DNA of 64,000 nt from Kuschelorhynchus macadamiae (taxonomy: Eukaryota > Arthropoda > Insecta > Coleoptera > Curculionidae). The notes beneath the pieces were generated by a model. The model was not told the origin of the DNA. It made no database searches and saw nothing but the letters and a program-made list of their open reading frames with translations. Every line of letters starts with the position of its first letter. The stretch's first letter is position 1. The DNA lies in NCBI GenBank assembly GCA_030620095.1, contig JAUTXW010003605.1, forward strand, positions 1-64,000, in the 5' to 3' direction. The position numbers and the translations under genes were made by a program. This document shows positions 11,777 through 23,460 of this stretch, piece by piece.

Positions 11777-12045
11777 CTTCATATAATCTTCCCCATCCTG
11801 TTACGTATGCACTTTTTCCCACAAAATTCTCATCTGTTTTCGGTACGCAAACTGGAAGAATATTAGGCTGGAACTGCACAGGCTCGTAGAACCGCAACAA
11901 CGCCAAATCGTACTCAAACGTTCTCGGATCGAATTGTGGATGAGAAGCAACAATTTGAACTCGCCTTTCTTCGTGTAAGTAAGGTTCTGATTCTGTTGAC
12001 AGGTCGTGTTCACCTAGGCGAAGCAACAGATCGCTTGGAGGAACG
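11777..12045 (-). CDS. Protease exon with catalytic Asp
   Basis: After a CATTAAG acceptor the exon adds one base to a codon split from the His exon and encodes VPPSDLLLRLGEHDL, RRVQIVASHPQFD and TFEYDLALLRF. The Asp of EYDLALLRF is the catalytic Asp. It continues through ILPVCVP and AYVTGWGRLYE. The best end is GAAG|GCAAGT at 11777/11776, a GC donor. Using it, the next exon completes Asp and gives RLYEDGPLPS, the form expected for this family. The alternative GT five bases further on would give the wrong phase. Confidence 0.92.
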
Positions 12046-12130
12046 CTTAATGTATAAAATAAATTGTATTTAAATATACAGAATGCACAACGAAAAAAAA
12101 TAAGGAGGCGGAATAAAAAACTAAATCAAA

Positions 12131-12132
<2 letters not shown>

Positions 12133-12186
<54 letters not shown>
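12133..12186. repeat. (TA)n microsatellite, about 54 bp
   Basis: Pure TA tract in the intron between the His and Asp exons. Confidence 0.95.
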
Positions 12187-12189
<3 letters not shown>

Positions 12190-12350
12190 CATATTTGACG
12201 TGATATTCTTATATTTTAGTCACGACCTTTTGGATGTTCATGAACCACTTCATAAATGCTCTAAACTTTTTCCAATGAAATGATTCTTTCACCAGACCAA
12301 AACTATGGTAATCGCTAGGTGTTAAGTTAGGGAGATAAGAAAAATGGATG
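12190..12350 (-). pseudogene. Mariner transposase C-terminal relic
   Basis: The minus strand reads FSYLPNLTPSDYHSFGLVK, then FHWKKFRAFMKWFM. This matches the third-Asp region of DD34D mariners (SPDL.PSDYH.F..) and the following helix. Only about 50 codons survive, and the catalytic PSD aspartate is present. No terminal repeats seen. Confidence 0.55.
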
Positions 12351-12782
12351 TGTTAGCAGTCAAACTTAAAATTGAATATTGAATGTTGTTATTTTTAGAC
12401 AATGACCGAATGTCATTCTATAAAAAAAGCCTTTTCAGATCAAAATATTAAAATACATTTTTCACTGTTCGAATAAATTCCGCAGAGATTCGTTTCATTT
12501 CATTTCACAAGTAATTGCGATTTGTAAGCATCTCGAGAAATCGATGCAGAGTTTATTCTGATACATAAAGTTTGTCATCTAAACATAAAGGTGTTTTCAA
12601 GAACATAAACTTGTGCGCCTGAATGTTGCAGTTTTATATTAATGGAAATTTATGCTATCTTGCAGCCTACTTATAACTTAATAAAAATGCCTTAATTTAT
12701 AAAACTGCAATATTCAAACACGAGTATATAATAAATCAGAGAAAATAAATCTAGATATGCAAATATTTCTAAAATCAGAAAA

Positions 12783-13025
12783 GAAAACGCATTTGCATTT
12801 GTGTTATTGTTATATTTATTAAATCTACACTACAAAATACATAACCCTATCTGTCTCCTGGCATATCATAATGATATCAATGAATTTATTTTATTCTGTA
12901 ATAAAACGCATTTGCAATTGTGCTATTGTTATATTTACTAAATCTACACCACAAAATACGTTAATCTTTTTGTATTCTGGCATGTCATAATCATATCAAT
13001 GAATTCATTTTAGTCCGTAATGGAT
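12783..13025. repeat. Tandem duplication, two units of about 120 bp
   Basis: Unit 1 (12783-12902) and unit 2 (12903-13025) share AAAACGCATTTGCA, TGTTATATTTA.TAAATCTACA, CACAAAATACRT, CTGGCAT and ATATCAATGAATT in order, with roughly 85 percent identity by eye. Confidence 0.8.
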
Positions 13026-14136
13026 TCATTATAATCCCGAAATAACGAACTTAGTAACGAGAGAACCACTGCCATTCGGGAATATTTTTCAACAAAATTT
13101 GCACAATGTTTGACTCAATTGACGTCAGAAGATAAAGTTTTATATTTTATTGGGATCAAAAAAAATCATTGAGACACGCCGTAGTATCAGCTTCGGTTCA
13201 CGCCTAGATCAATTTAAATTATTTATATATTATACATTTTTATGCACGTATATGATGGTTTTTTTTTAGTAAGAATTAGTCGATGAACTGGAAAATTTAT
13301 GTTTGAAGTGTGTGTATGTGTTACAATGTATGGTTAAATTATTTAGTGTATTTTGTGTATTTCTATATAGAAATGCCAAACATTGAATTAAATATACTTC
13401 ATAAACTTGTTTATGGAATGTTTTTAGTTTGAATTGTGATCTGCTCGATTCTCTAAATCCTAACTTAAATATTAAACGAAACTCTTTTTTTAAGTTTTTA
13501 TTATTGCCTCGAAAATGATGCCATACTTAAATTTTATAGATATAACAAATTGGCTTGTCAAATTTATACATTCTTTCAAAAAATTTAAAAAACTACCTTT
13601 TATCTGTCAAAAATTTGACAAATAAAAAACAAAAAGTGAAGATTTATTATTATTAACTAAGAAAATGCATTCAGACGATGCATTTATCAAAAATACCATG
13701 TTTAATTACGGTTTACTTATATTTGGTGAAAAGGCATCAAGTTAAAAATAATTAGACAAATTTGAAAACAACCGATAGCGTTAAAATGTGGCATAAATTT
13801 AAAAAAGAAAGAACTTTTTCCTTTACCATTATTTATTAAATTTGAGAGATAGGCTTTAACACGTGACTAACTTTTTTATCATCATTGGGCATTATTTTTC
13901 GAGCAAAAACTTTTTGCCAACTCGAATTTTCCTTAAGTCAGTTATTAAATCCCATATGGTGCGGGCTTTATTGTTCACACTGTATATACTTGCGGCCAGA
14001 AAAAGTTTAGCAAACCAGTTTGTTTTATTAATTTTTGTATATATACAACCACATTAACCCTGAATTATCGAACATTTTGCAGTGGCCTCTTGGACTATAT
14101 GTAAACCTTCCTTTACGGAATTTAATTCATACTTAC
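13026..14136. other. Intron sequence, nothing recognised
   Basis: AT-rich intron sequence between the tandem duplication and the His exon. A short inverted pair with a TGCAGTTTTATA/TATAAAACTGCA core lies just upstream, at about 12630-12715. Confidence 0.4.
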
Positions 14137-14314
14137 TTGTCAACACAGTGCGCTGCTGTAATGGCCCAGTTTTCATTTAGCAAGGCCGCCCCACATTTAT
14201 GTAAATACGTTGAGGTCCTCCATTGTCTAAGGGAGATCTGCCAGGGCCATTTTCCGAACGAAGATTTCTCTCCGCCGACGATCCTGGCTTCAGGCCACAT
14301 ACGTCGACCGCATA
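14137..14314 (-). CDS. Protease exon with activation site and catalytic His
   Basis: After a TTTACGTCAG acceptor the exon completes a Val codon and encodes VCGRRMWPEARIVGGEKSSF. Cleavage after Arg in EAR|IVGG would activate the zymogen, and the Cys of VCGRR is the residue that keeps the pro-region tethered to the catalytic chain in this family. It then encodes KWPWQISLRQW and NENWAITAAHCVD, where the His of TAAHC is catalytic. The donor AA|GTAAGT leaves phase 2, and with the next exon forms Asn in CVDNVPPSD. Confidence 0.94.
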
Positions 14315-14523
14315 CTGACGTAAATGAAACACTGCTTAAATTAAATGTAAACTTTGTGCAATCGCAACATATAAAATAGTTCAATAAGCCCAAAAATGCT
14401 ACAACGTTTAATTGTTTCATTGGACAATGAGGTGAAAGACAAGATGCCGTTCTAAAAACGCATTTTTAAACAACTACATTGATGCCAGGTGACGCACGAG
14501 TTTTAGCTGCTAAAAGAATAGTT

Positions 14524-14546
14524 AATTTTTAAATTCAAATTCAAAA
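14524..14546 (-). repeat. Possible 3' tail of a minus-strand non-LTR element
   Basis: TTTTTAAATTCAAATTCAAA on the plus strand reads as a (GAATTT) type tail on the minus strand, following AATAAAGCATATTTT. It could end the element whose RNase H relic lies at 15304-15786, but intervening tandem units make this uncertain. Confidence 0.3.
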
Positions 14547-15303
14547 TATGCTTTATTATCATTATATATAAATTTCTTTTAAAATTATTTGGTTATGTAC
14601 TAAGCGCTTATGATTATGGGATGGTGTTTCGTACAGCGACTGATCGAAGAGAAATTCTGGTGGACAGGGCATGGTATTAATAGTATTACATATTTGGAAT
14701 AGGAATTTTTTAAAAATATATTTCCTATATTTTTATTACTAGGCAATAGTGACAATCAGTTCCTCTATTGCAATGGTTCTTAAACTATGGGACAGAATTA
14801 TTTTTATCAAGATTTTGTGCAATATATAAAAAAATCAGCAAAATTTCCCTTACCCGGACTTTTTCATCCCCATATGACCGTTTACGGTCTTTTACTCAAA
14901 TTTGATGTTACTCTGATGAGTAGTTCTTAAGATTCGCCACGAACTGACAGACAGACAGACGCAGACGGACCGACGGAATTGATAAAAATATTTTTTGGCA
15001 TCTAGGGACGCTAAAAACTGAAAATACGTCAAATCTGAGAGAGTGATTTTTCCACGATTACAAAATATTTTATTGGACGGCCATTTTATTCCGCCATCTT
15101 GAATTAGTACTACAGTTTTACTAGTTGATCTTTATACCACAATTAGTTATTGCACACACAACACAAATTGTCACATGTGCAAGATGAGCTATTAGTGAGC
15201 TTTATTTTGAAGAGGTGGCTATTGACTTTTGCATGTCCAACCAAAAATCGAAAATAAGAAACAGATAAATGCCTAGGAAAACTCATTTTGTAAATTTAGG
15301 GAT

Positions 15304-15786
15304 TTAATTCCGATTCAAAAGTGATGTTTTTTTGATGTAAGAGAAAAAATCTGAATAGGGAATATTTCCTATATTTGATTCAGAATTGTAAGCCTCCTTT
15401 GCAGCTTTGTCTACCTGTTCTTTACCGGTTATCCCAGTATGACCCTTGACCCAAAGAAAAACAATCTTTACTTGGATGGAATATAGTTTGGAAATGAGAT
15501 GGAGTATCTCTGTAATTATAGGATGTTTACGGTTTTGATTGTATTTGACGGACAGCAAGACTGATTGAGAATCTGACAATAAGACAACATTTGTCATATT
15601 TTTGTTAATATAGATAAATTCCAGTGCTTTGAGGATAGCAAGTGCTTCGGCTGTATAAATTGACGCCATTGTGTTGTATTTAAATTGTTTGAAGTTTATT
15701 TGGCGTATAGCAAAGGCACAACCCACACCAAGTTGACTTGTTGAACCATCAGTATAAATTTTATAATGATTTTGGTATTTACTTCA
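15304..15786 (-). pseudogene. RNase H domain of a non-LTR retrotransposon
   Basis: Reading from about 15786 on the minus strand, the frame contains YKIYTDGSTSQLGVGCAFA, TAEALAILKALEFI, VLLSDSQSVL and VKGHTGITGKEQVDKAAKEA. These are the four RNase HI motifs (Asp, Glu, Asp, and His/Asp) in order. This domain follows the reverse transcriptase in I/R1/Jockey-type elements. A second frame at 15871-16062 (MIKNMRLRHNALIDKISELS) just upstream fits the linker between the two domains. The polymerase itself is not present. One or more stops separate the pieces. Confidence 0.8.
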
Positions 15787-15870
15787 GAAACATTTCAGCA
15801 TGGTTATATTAAAGTATATAAGATTCGTATATTTAGACATGAGAACCTCCAGCTTCTAATGAGTTATATT

Positions 15871-16062
15871 TCACGGTGCTTTAAATAGAAAATTAATTTT
15901 GTTTTTTATCAGAATATTGTTATGTGCTGCACTTGAAGTGAATTCATCAGCTAATGGTGGATTATTTTTATTATTCCAAAGAGGTAGAGTTAAGTTTGCG
16001 ACACTCAACTCACTAATTTTATCAATAAGAGCATTATGTCGCAATCTCATATTTTTTATCAT
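15871..16062 (-). pseudogene. Linker region upstream of the RNase H relic
   Basis: RLRHNALIDKISELSVANL followed by PLWN is the type of sequence found between polymerase and RNase H in I/Jockey-like elements. It is in the same orientation and 85 bases upstream of the RNase H piece. Confidence 0.5.
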
Positions 16063-16969
16063 TTTATCAGTAGTTTTTTATTAATATTTTTTTTACCATG
16101 TCGCTAGGCCTCTGTTGTGTTTTGCCATATTGCATTTTGATCTAAATATTACTAGGGCATCCGCATATGACCCTTAACTTTTGACTAAAATTTGAAGCCA
16201 GCCTGATAAGTAGTTTTTAAGTTATGCCGCGAACTGACAGACAAACCGACAAACGGACCGATGGAATTAATAAAACATATTTTTTGGCATCTAGAGACGC
16301 TAAAACTTAAAAATATGTAAAACCTGGGAGGGTGATTTTTTTCACAATTACCAATATTTTGTTTTGTTCTGCAATCTTGAACTGGTACCACAGTTTTATC
16401 ATTTCATCTCTATACCACAATTAATAAACTTTGGCACACAATTTGAAATCAGTCCAATAAGTAATTTTTCCGGGCTGAATTTTTAAATATATTATTAAGC
16501 CACCATACAAAAATTTTACTAGTTGATTTCTACATAACACTTGATTTTTGTGTAAAATTTGATATAAATTAGATAAGTAGTTTTTTAATAATATTTATTT
16601 TAACATTTCACTAGCCATTTTGTTTCGCCATATTGGATTTTTATCAAAATATTACCAGGTCGTCTCCATATGAGCCTTAATTTTTCACCAAAATTTGGAG
16701 TCAGTTAGGTAAGTAGTTTTTTACTACGCCGCGAGCAGGCAGACCAACACAGACTGACAGACAGACAGACGGAATTGACAAAATATGTTTTTCAGCATCT
16801 AGGGACCTTGAGGTGATTTTCGATTATTACAATACATTTCTTTTAGGATGGAAGTAAAAACGTTTTTAATCGTCAGGTTTTTCTCTTTTGATAGAGAGGG
16901 AGCGCAAAATTATTTAATTTTAAAAAAGGGGGTGCGAAAAACAACACTTTGAAACCCACTGCTTTATTA

Positions 16970-17870
16970 ACTTAATATATTTTTGTTTAATTTAGCCACA
17001 AACAAAAATCCACTACAATAATAAAAGATATAAAATAATACTTTAAATTTTGTGCAAAAATGTGTGATATAGAAATGAACTGGTAAGTTTAAGTGTAAAT
17101 TTAAGATAAAACTCGTAAATTTAATTATAAGAACGGTAAAAAAACTACTTATTCAACTAACTCAGAATTTTGCACAAAAATCAATGTGGCATAGAATTTA
17201 ACTCGTAAGACTTTGATGCGAATCCTATATGGGAGAAAAAAATGACGACTTAATAACCTGTTTAAAAAATTCCTGTAAAAAACTACTTATTAAATTTAAT
17301 TCAAATTCTGCATAAGAATTATTAAAATTTTGGCACGAATTTTATACTATGCATAAATTAATTGTGACGTGGAAATAATCTGGTAAGCTTTTGGTACGAA
17401 TCCAAAATGCCGTAATACAATCTTTAAAACATCAGTATACAAAAACTGCTTATTCAATTGATGTTAAATATTGCACAAAAAGAGAGTGTGATATAATGAT
17501 AAACTAGAAAAATTTTGATGCGAATCTAATACTGCGGAGCAACATAATGTTTAAAACATTGGTATCAAGGTATAATCCCTTTCTTTTATAAAAAAAAAGA
17601 AAATAGGGCGTTTTATTTTTTTTAAATAAAGAGCCGTATACTTTACTGGTTCTAATAAAAGTAAAGATTCATAACGAGGGATATTCTGAGTAAAACCAAT
17701 TATTTTTTCTCTTTGTAACATATTCGAAGCATATGCAAGACATCTGAGGATTTTAATGTACTCTTCCATATATTACAAATTGTCTCTTTTGAAATCTGAT
17801 TTTTTTCCTTTTTCAAAATGTGTTTAAGTTTGAGTTCTAGTCACTCCAAAATAACTCAGATAATGACCAA
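16970..17870 (-). repeat. Degenerate tandem unit array, minus orientation
   Basis: Complementary phrases of the unit seen at 14840-16830: repeated TGTGCAAAAAT..TGTG.TATAGAA...AACTGGTAAG..TTTGATGCGAATC. The last part (17570-17870) resembles 8560-8880. The array therefore switches orientation near 16900. Confidence 0.6.
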
Positions 17871-18113
17871 TTTATTGACTCGCTTATTAACTTTACAAAA
17901 CTGAATATTTATTCGTTATATGCTTGCTTTGTACCATATGAAATTTTATTTTTTGCGTTACTGATTATTATTATTAATCCATTATAATAATTCCTATTAG
18001 ATTTTTGACATCATTGTGATAACCTTTTAAGATGATTTTAAATTCTTTATACGCGCCACACTACAGTACAGAATTAATTACAAAAACAACAAATCATTTC
18101 AAAAGAGACTTAA

Positions 18114-19200
<1,087 letters not shown>

Positions 19201-20350
19201 AAATAAAAGTAAAATCTGTAAATTTGCTTCACCCGGACCTTGCCTCATTATGACTTTTTTTCCATTTGTTAGGAATAGTGAAGTTTTTAAGTGAAAATCT
19301 GATTCTTTTAGTCGTCGCGGATTTTGATGTGTGTTATCTTGTTAACAAAAACAAAATACCTCTTTTTATTTAATCGTAGCCGATTTCGATTTATTTTCAG
19401 CTGCTAAATTGTGTAGTGCTTACTCCCCCCCCCCCAAAAGGCATTCTAAATACGCTACTGGTTACATATACTGTCTTTTCAAACATTTTTATTGGGCGCC
19501 ATTCTGTTTCATCTTTTGTTCCATCATGTTGGATTCCTACCAATATTTTACCAGTTTCTTTCTATCTATGCCACAATTGACTTTTGGGTATAATTTATTT
19601 ACATTGACACATACCGCCATTTTGTTAAGTCATGTTGAATTCGTACCAGTTTATCCCATTTTCACATTTAAATTTTCTGCAAAATTTGAAGACAAATGAA
19701 CAAGATTTTTTTACGTTTTATAAAAACTTTATTTGGTCACCATTTTGTTTCGCCATCTTAAATTCGTACCACAACTTTCTCAGATAATATATCTATATCA
19801 CATTTAATTCTTGCACAAAAATTGTAATTAATTAATAAGTAATATTTTCAGGCTGATTTTTTAAATATTGTACTCGGCTGCCATTTTGTTTTTCTATCTT
19901 CGATTCACATCAAAGTGTTACCAGTTATTCCTACGCAACACTTAATTTTTGTGCAAAATTTGAGGTAAATTGGATAATAAGTTTTTTAAGTAATAATTTT
20001 ATTCACATTCTGAATTCGTACCAAAATGTTACCAGTTGATTCTAACATAATACTTGATGTTTGTGCAAAATTGGATGAGTACTTTTTTAATAATAACGTT
20101 TTAACATTTCAGTAGGCCGCCATTTTGTTTCGTCATATTGGATTTTTACCAAAATGTTAACAGACCATCCCTATAGACTCTTAGTTTTTGACCGAAATTT
20201 GAAGTCAATCGGGTAAGTAGTTTTTTTTAGCTATGCCTCGAACAGACAGACAGTTGGACAGACCGACGGAATTGAGAAAACATGTTTTTCGGCCTAGATG
20301 CTGACCCTGAAACGTGAAGATCTGAATAAATCTCGTAGGGTGATTTTTTC
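19201..20350 (+). repeat. Degenerate tandem unit array, plus orientation, second block
   Basis: Starts of the GCCATTTTG..TTGGATT..TACC phrase fall at about 19499, 19616, 19739, 19880, 20004 and 20120, giving a period of about 110-145 bp. It ends with the GACAGACAGTTGGACAGACC..GACGGAATTG segment at 20243-20275, as in the first block. A run of nine C occurs at 19426-19434. Confidence 0.75.
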
Positions 20351-21489
20351 AAGATAATAATACTTCCCATTTACGAGGGAAATAATTAACCTTATTAGTA
20401 AAGCTGCCTTTATATGTACACTTTGGGATGATTTATAGTACAAAAATTTCGTTTATATGGGAGGTTGGGGGTGGGGGTTATGCAGTCACGAATAACGGCA
20501 AGTATTACTCGGCAAAAACTTCACAAGTATTTGATTCGTTCTAAATATAAAATAATAGATACTTAGATTTTTTGAAAAAACGTAAACATATAAGATTTAT
20601 TTTTTTTGTTGAATTATTTGTTTAATATACAATTTTTCCTTTGGAATGACGTGTCACAACTTGCATTTTAATTAAAAAGAAAATAGCGACCTTAATAAAG
20701 ACATTTTTATTAAGGCGACAACCGCCATATCTTCTCGTGAAACAAAAGCCGCTCTACAACTGTCAGTTTGGTTACTTACAAGATTTTCAATATTTAGCAA
20801 TGCATAGGGTGGCTCTTGTAATTTAATACTATCGACAATTAAGTAAACATAAAAGTGATTCACTAATTATTAACATATCGCATGTTCTTTGTCTAATACG
20901 CGACAGAAAGTTTTGTGGCGTTTCTTGTCTTTACACCTCTAAAATCCTTAACATTTCCCACAGTTCGTAATAGAACGCCGGCACAGCTTAATGGCTATAC
21001 AATGTACAATAAAGAATAAAAAAACGCACTTTAAAAAGAGGTAATTACACTGTAAACTAGCGCAATGAGCTTTAAAACAAGAACTTAAATGTATATCGAA
21101 CCGCACGACGACGGACTACAGATCTACCCGACCTATGGCTTATTGTTTGTAATTTTTGTTTCTTTTGGTGAAGCTAACGAGTTTAAATTACCTTGAAGAA
21201 GGTTGAAGAACTAAATTCTTACAGGACCTGATTTACAACAAAATTTTAAAAGTATATTGCTGTTGTTACTTGTTAACATAATTTTGAGTGAAACCTGACT
21301 ACTTTAAATATGACAAGGGGTGGAAAATAATTGTGTTATATTTACAAAGAAATTGCAGGATTTCAAGGTTTCGCTATTTTTATAAAAAAGTGATGGAAAT
21401 GTATGTCAAATGTGTATTTTTATTACCCATCAGCATTATTAAGTGAATTTGTTATCATTCTTATATTTAATTTATATTTTATTAAAATA

Positions 21490-21492
<3 letters not shown>
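20351..21492. other. Intron sequence, nothing recognised
   Basis: No coding or repeat feature supported. A G-rich stretch (GGAGGTTGGGGGTGGGGG) lies at 20460-20477. Confidence 0.4.

Positions 21493-21559
<67 letters not shown>
21493..21559. repeat. (TA)n microsatellite, about 67 bp
   Basis: TA tract, followed by a stretch (21570-22060) noticeably less AT-rich than the surrounding intron. Confidence 0.95.
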
Positions 21560-21561
<2 letters not shown>

Positions 21562-21669
21562 TATTAGATATTACGAGAGGAGCCAACGACTACAGCAATT
21601 AGGCTCGAAGGAGCTCTTGTGCTATCTCCCCAGGAACGCCTTAACAGTCAAATTTCTTTTATTAGATAC

Positions 21670-21707
21670 ATGTGCTAAGCCTAAGATCTCTCTTAGGCTT
21701 AGCACAT
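21670..21707. repeat. Perfect 17-bp inverted repeat with 4-base loop
   Basis: ATGTGCTAAGCCTAAGA at 21670-21686, loop TCTC, then the exact complement TCTTAGGCTTAGCACAT at 21691-21707. It could be a hairpin tip of a repeat element, a fold-back RNA or a transposon junction. Confidence 0.9.
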
Positions 21708-22089
21708 ATTAAAAGCACGGGTCCCACATAGGTATCCCACCCGTAAAGCAGCCTGGTGTTCGCCAAAACATCACATAGATCAAATCCTGGTTTCGTATAC
21801 CTTGTCGCAAAAACTGCAGTATGAATTATTGCCGAGTCCAATTTGGGTTGTAAATTAGCTAAGACCCTAAAAATGGTTGACTGTACAATTTGCAACTGAA
21901 TACTCTAGGCTGTATGCATCATACTTGCTTATACCATTCTATATGAAAATACTACTCTCAGCTCGATTTACGAAAGAAAGCAAAACATCCAAGATAGTCA
22001 GCCTTGTCCGGGGTAAAATCCTTTGGTTTAAGGAAGAGAAGGCAGGGAACCTAACAAGACCGTAAATTAGGAAAAGTTTAGTGGGTTAA

Positions 22090-22827
22090 GTTAGTCAAGC
22101 GAAAACTAAAATAATTAATGTTTCCTTAAATTATGTTTCAGGAAGATTGTTTTTCTCAGTCATCAGTTGGTAGTTGATTATCTGTCACTCTTAGGTGCTT
22201 TCGATTTAATTTTCTGAAGAAATAATATGTTGGTGATTTCAAAACTCTCCCTCTATCGCCGGAATTTACATAGGCCCTTGGAAACCGCCATTACTGCCTG
22301 ACTGAAACAATGATGCAAAACCTCTTGTTACAGAAACCGTAATGATATTTCTTTTAGCTAAAATAGGTCGAATCAGAGCGACTCACCTATGTCCAAAATA
22401 CGATATCTCTGTACCTAATATCCGCAGTCGTTTAAAAACAGGCTTCTGTGCATCCCTGCAGTGCAAGTCTCTTTGTATACAAGTGTGGAGAACCTAGTCC
22501 TAGAATCACCTTCGAAGCTTAAGTGGGTGTGGGTTTTATTGCTACAGTTATGCCTAGACCGGTGAGTATCTATACAATGGCTAGTATATTGTTATATGAA
22601 CACCATACAATTATATTACAAGTGCACAATAACCATAGTTTTGTTCACATTTGTGTAAAACCTGTGTGTGATGCAAGGTTTTAGGTCTCAGGTTGATTCA
22701 AACGAACTTCTGCCATCTAAAAATTTGGTGTGACCTTTTTTGTGATCCTCCCGATTCCATCCATCGAATATAATCGAGAATCTATCATGATATACATATA
22801 TTTCACCAAACTTAAATGTAGTCTGGA
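22090..22827. other. Intron sequence, nothing recognised
   Basis: Mixed-composition sequence upstream of the R1-like relic. It may contain decayed parts of the same element, but I cannot align any of it. Confidence 0.35.
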
Positions 22828-23378
22828 ACTCCCAAAAGGCACTTGCTGGCCTGAGAAGCGACAATAAAATCGCTCTTATCTGGATACCAGGACATGCAGG
22901 TTTGGAGGAAAATGAGTCTGCGGACCTTCTAGCAAAGAAAGGAGCAGAGACGATATTCGTGGGACCTGAACCAGCTTTAGGAGTATCCCACGAAACGACC
23001 AAGCACGCAATTTTGGACCTGGTTGAGGAAAAAGGTAATCTCTAATTACTTGGACTGCCAGGCCTGGCCCATGCAAAGGCATTTATCCCCCTTCCTATGA
23101 AGAAGAGGATAAATATGAACAGAATTAAGCTCAAAACAGCAGTAGGCCTATACACTAGCCTTTGTGGTCTAAGAGATCACATGCACAGGATGGGGCTTGA
23201 AGACGAATCCGAGTGCCGCTTATGTACGGAGGATGACGAAACAGCCACATACGTGCTATGTGAATGCCCGGCAGCTGCCAGGAACAGGTTCTTTATTTTC
23301 GGTAGAGATATCCTGCTGCCCGAGGACTTGAAGAATACCTATCCAAAGGCAATAATAAGACTCATTGAGGAAACATAG
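22828..23378 (+). pseudogene. R1-like non-LTR retrotransposon 3' end (RNase H and Cys domain)
   Basis: The frame reads ALIWIPGHAGLEENESADLL (the RNase H His/Asp motif), KKGAET, then after one in-frame TAA (23043-23045) GLAHAKAFIPLPMKK and finally ESECRLCTEDDETATYVLCE, a CxxC...H/C-type zinc-binding end typical of R1-clade elements. The reading frame is unchanged across the stop. The 5' part, including the polymerase, is absent, the usual 5' truncation of such insertions. It is oriented opposite to the host gene. Confidence 0.85.
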
Positions 23379-23438
23379 GTGTGAGCCACAATAGACCACA
23401 GAGCCGCAGTGGAGGGTCGGTTTGATCCACTCACTTTT

Positions 23439-23460
23439 AACCTAACCTAACCTAACCTTA
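23439..23460 (+). repeat. Telomere-like CCTAA repeats at the end of the R1-like element
   Basis: AACCTAACCTAACCTAACCT: three CCTAA units and one variant, the complement of the insect telomeric TTAGG repeat, directly after the 3' untranslated part of the R1-like relic. Confidence 0.85.

Larger units (their letters stand above)
14840..16830 (+). repeat. Degenerate tandem unit array, plus orientation
   Basis: Repeated, diverged phrases in constant order: GCCATTTTGTTTCGCCATATTGG, a TACCA...TTACCAG block, TTGCACAAAATTTG, AAGTAGTTTTTAA, then at three points (about 14940, 16230, 16740) a GACAGACAGAC..ACGGAATT segment followed by TTTTTGGCATCTAGGGAC. The unit is about 115-150 bp. No coding capacity in the unit. 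A non-LTR RNase H relic sits inside the array. Family unknown. Confidence 0.7.

Noticed and set aside
14035..14379. Plus-strand frame overlapping the His exon
   Set aside because: Antisense shadow of the protease exon.
19409..19699. 96-codon plus frame
   Set aside because: Translation of degenerate tandem units without codon bias or motifs.
21662..21895. 77-codon minus frame over the perfect hairpin
   Set aside because: The repeated CAKPKRDLRLST sequence at its two ends is created by the inverted repeat; no family recognised.
22688..23082. Minus-strand frames opposite the R1-like relic
   Set aside because: Shadows; the plus strand carries RNase H and Cys motifs in order.
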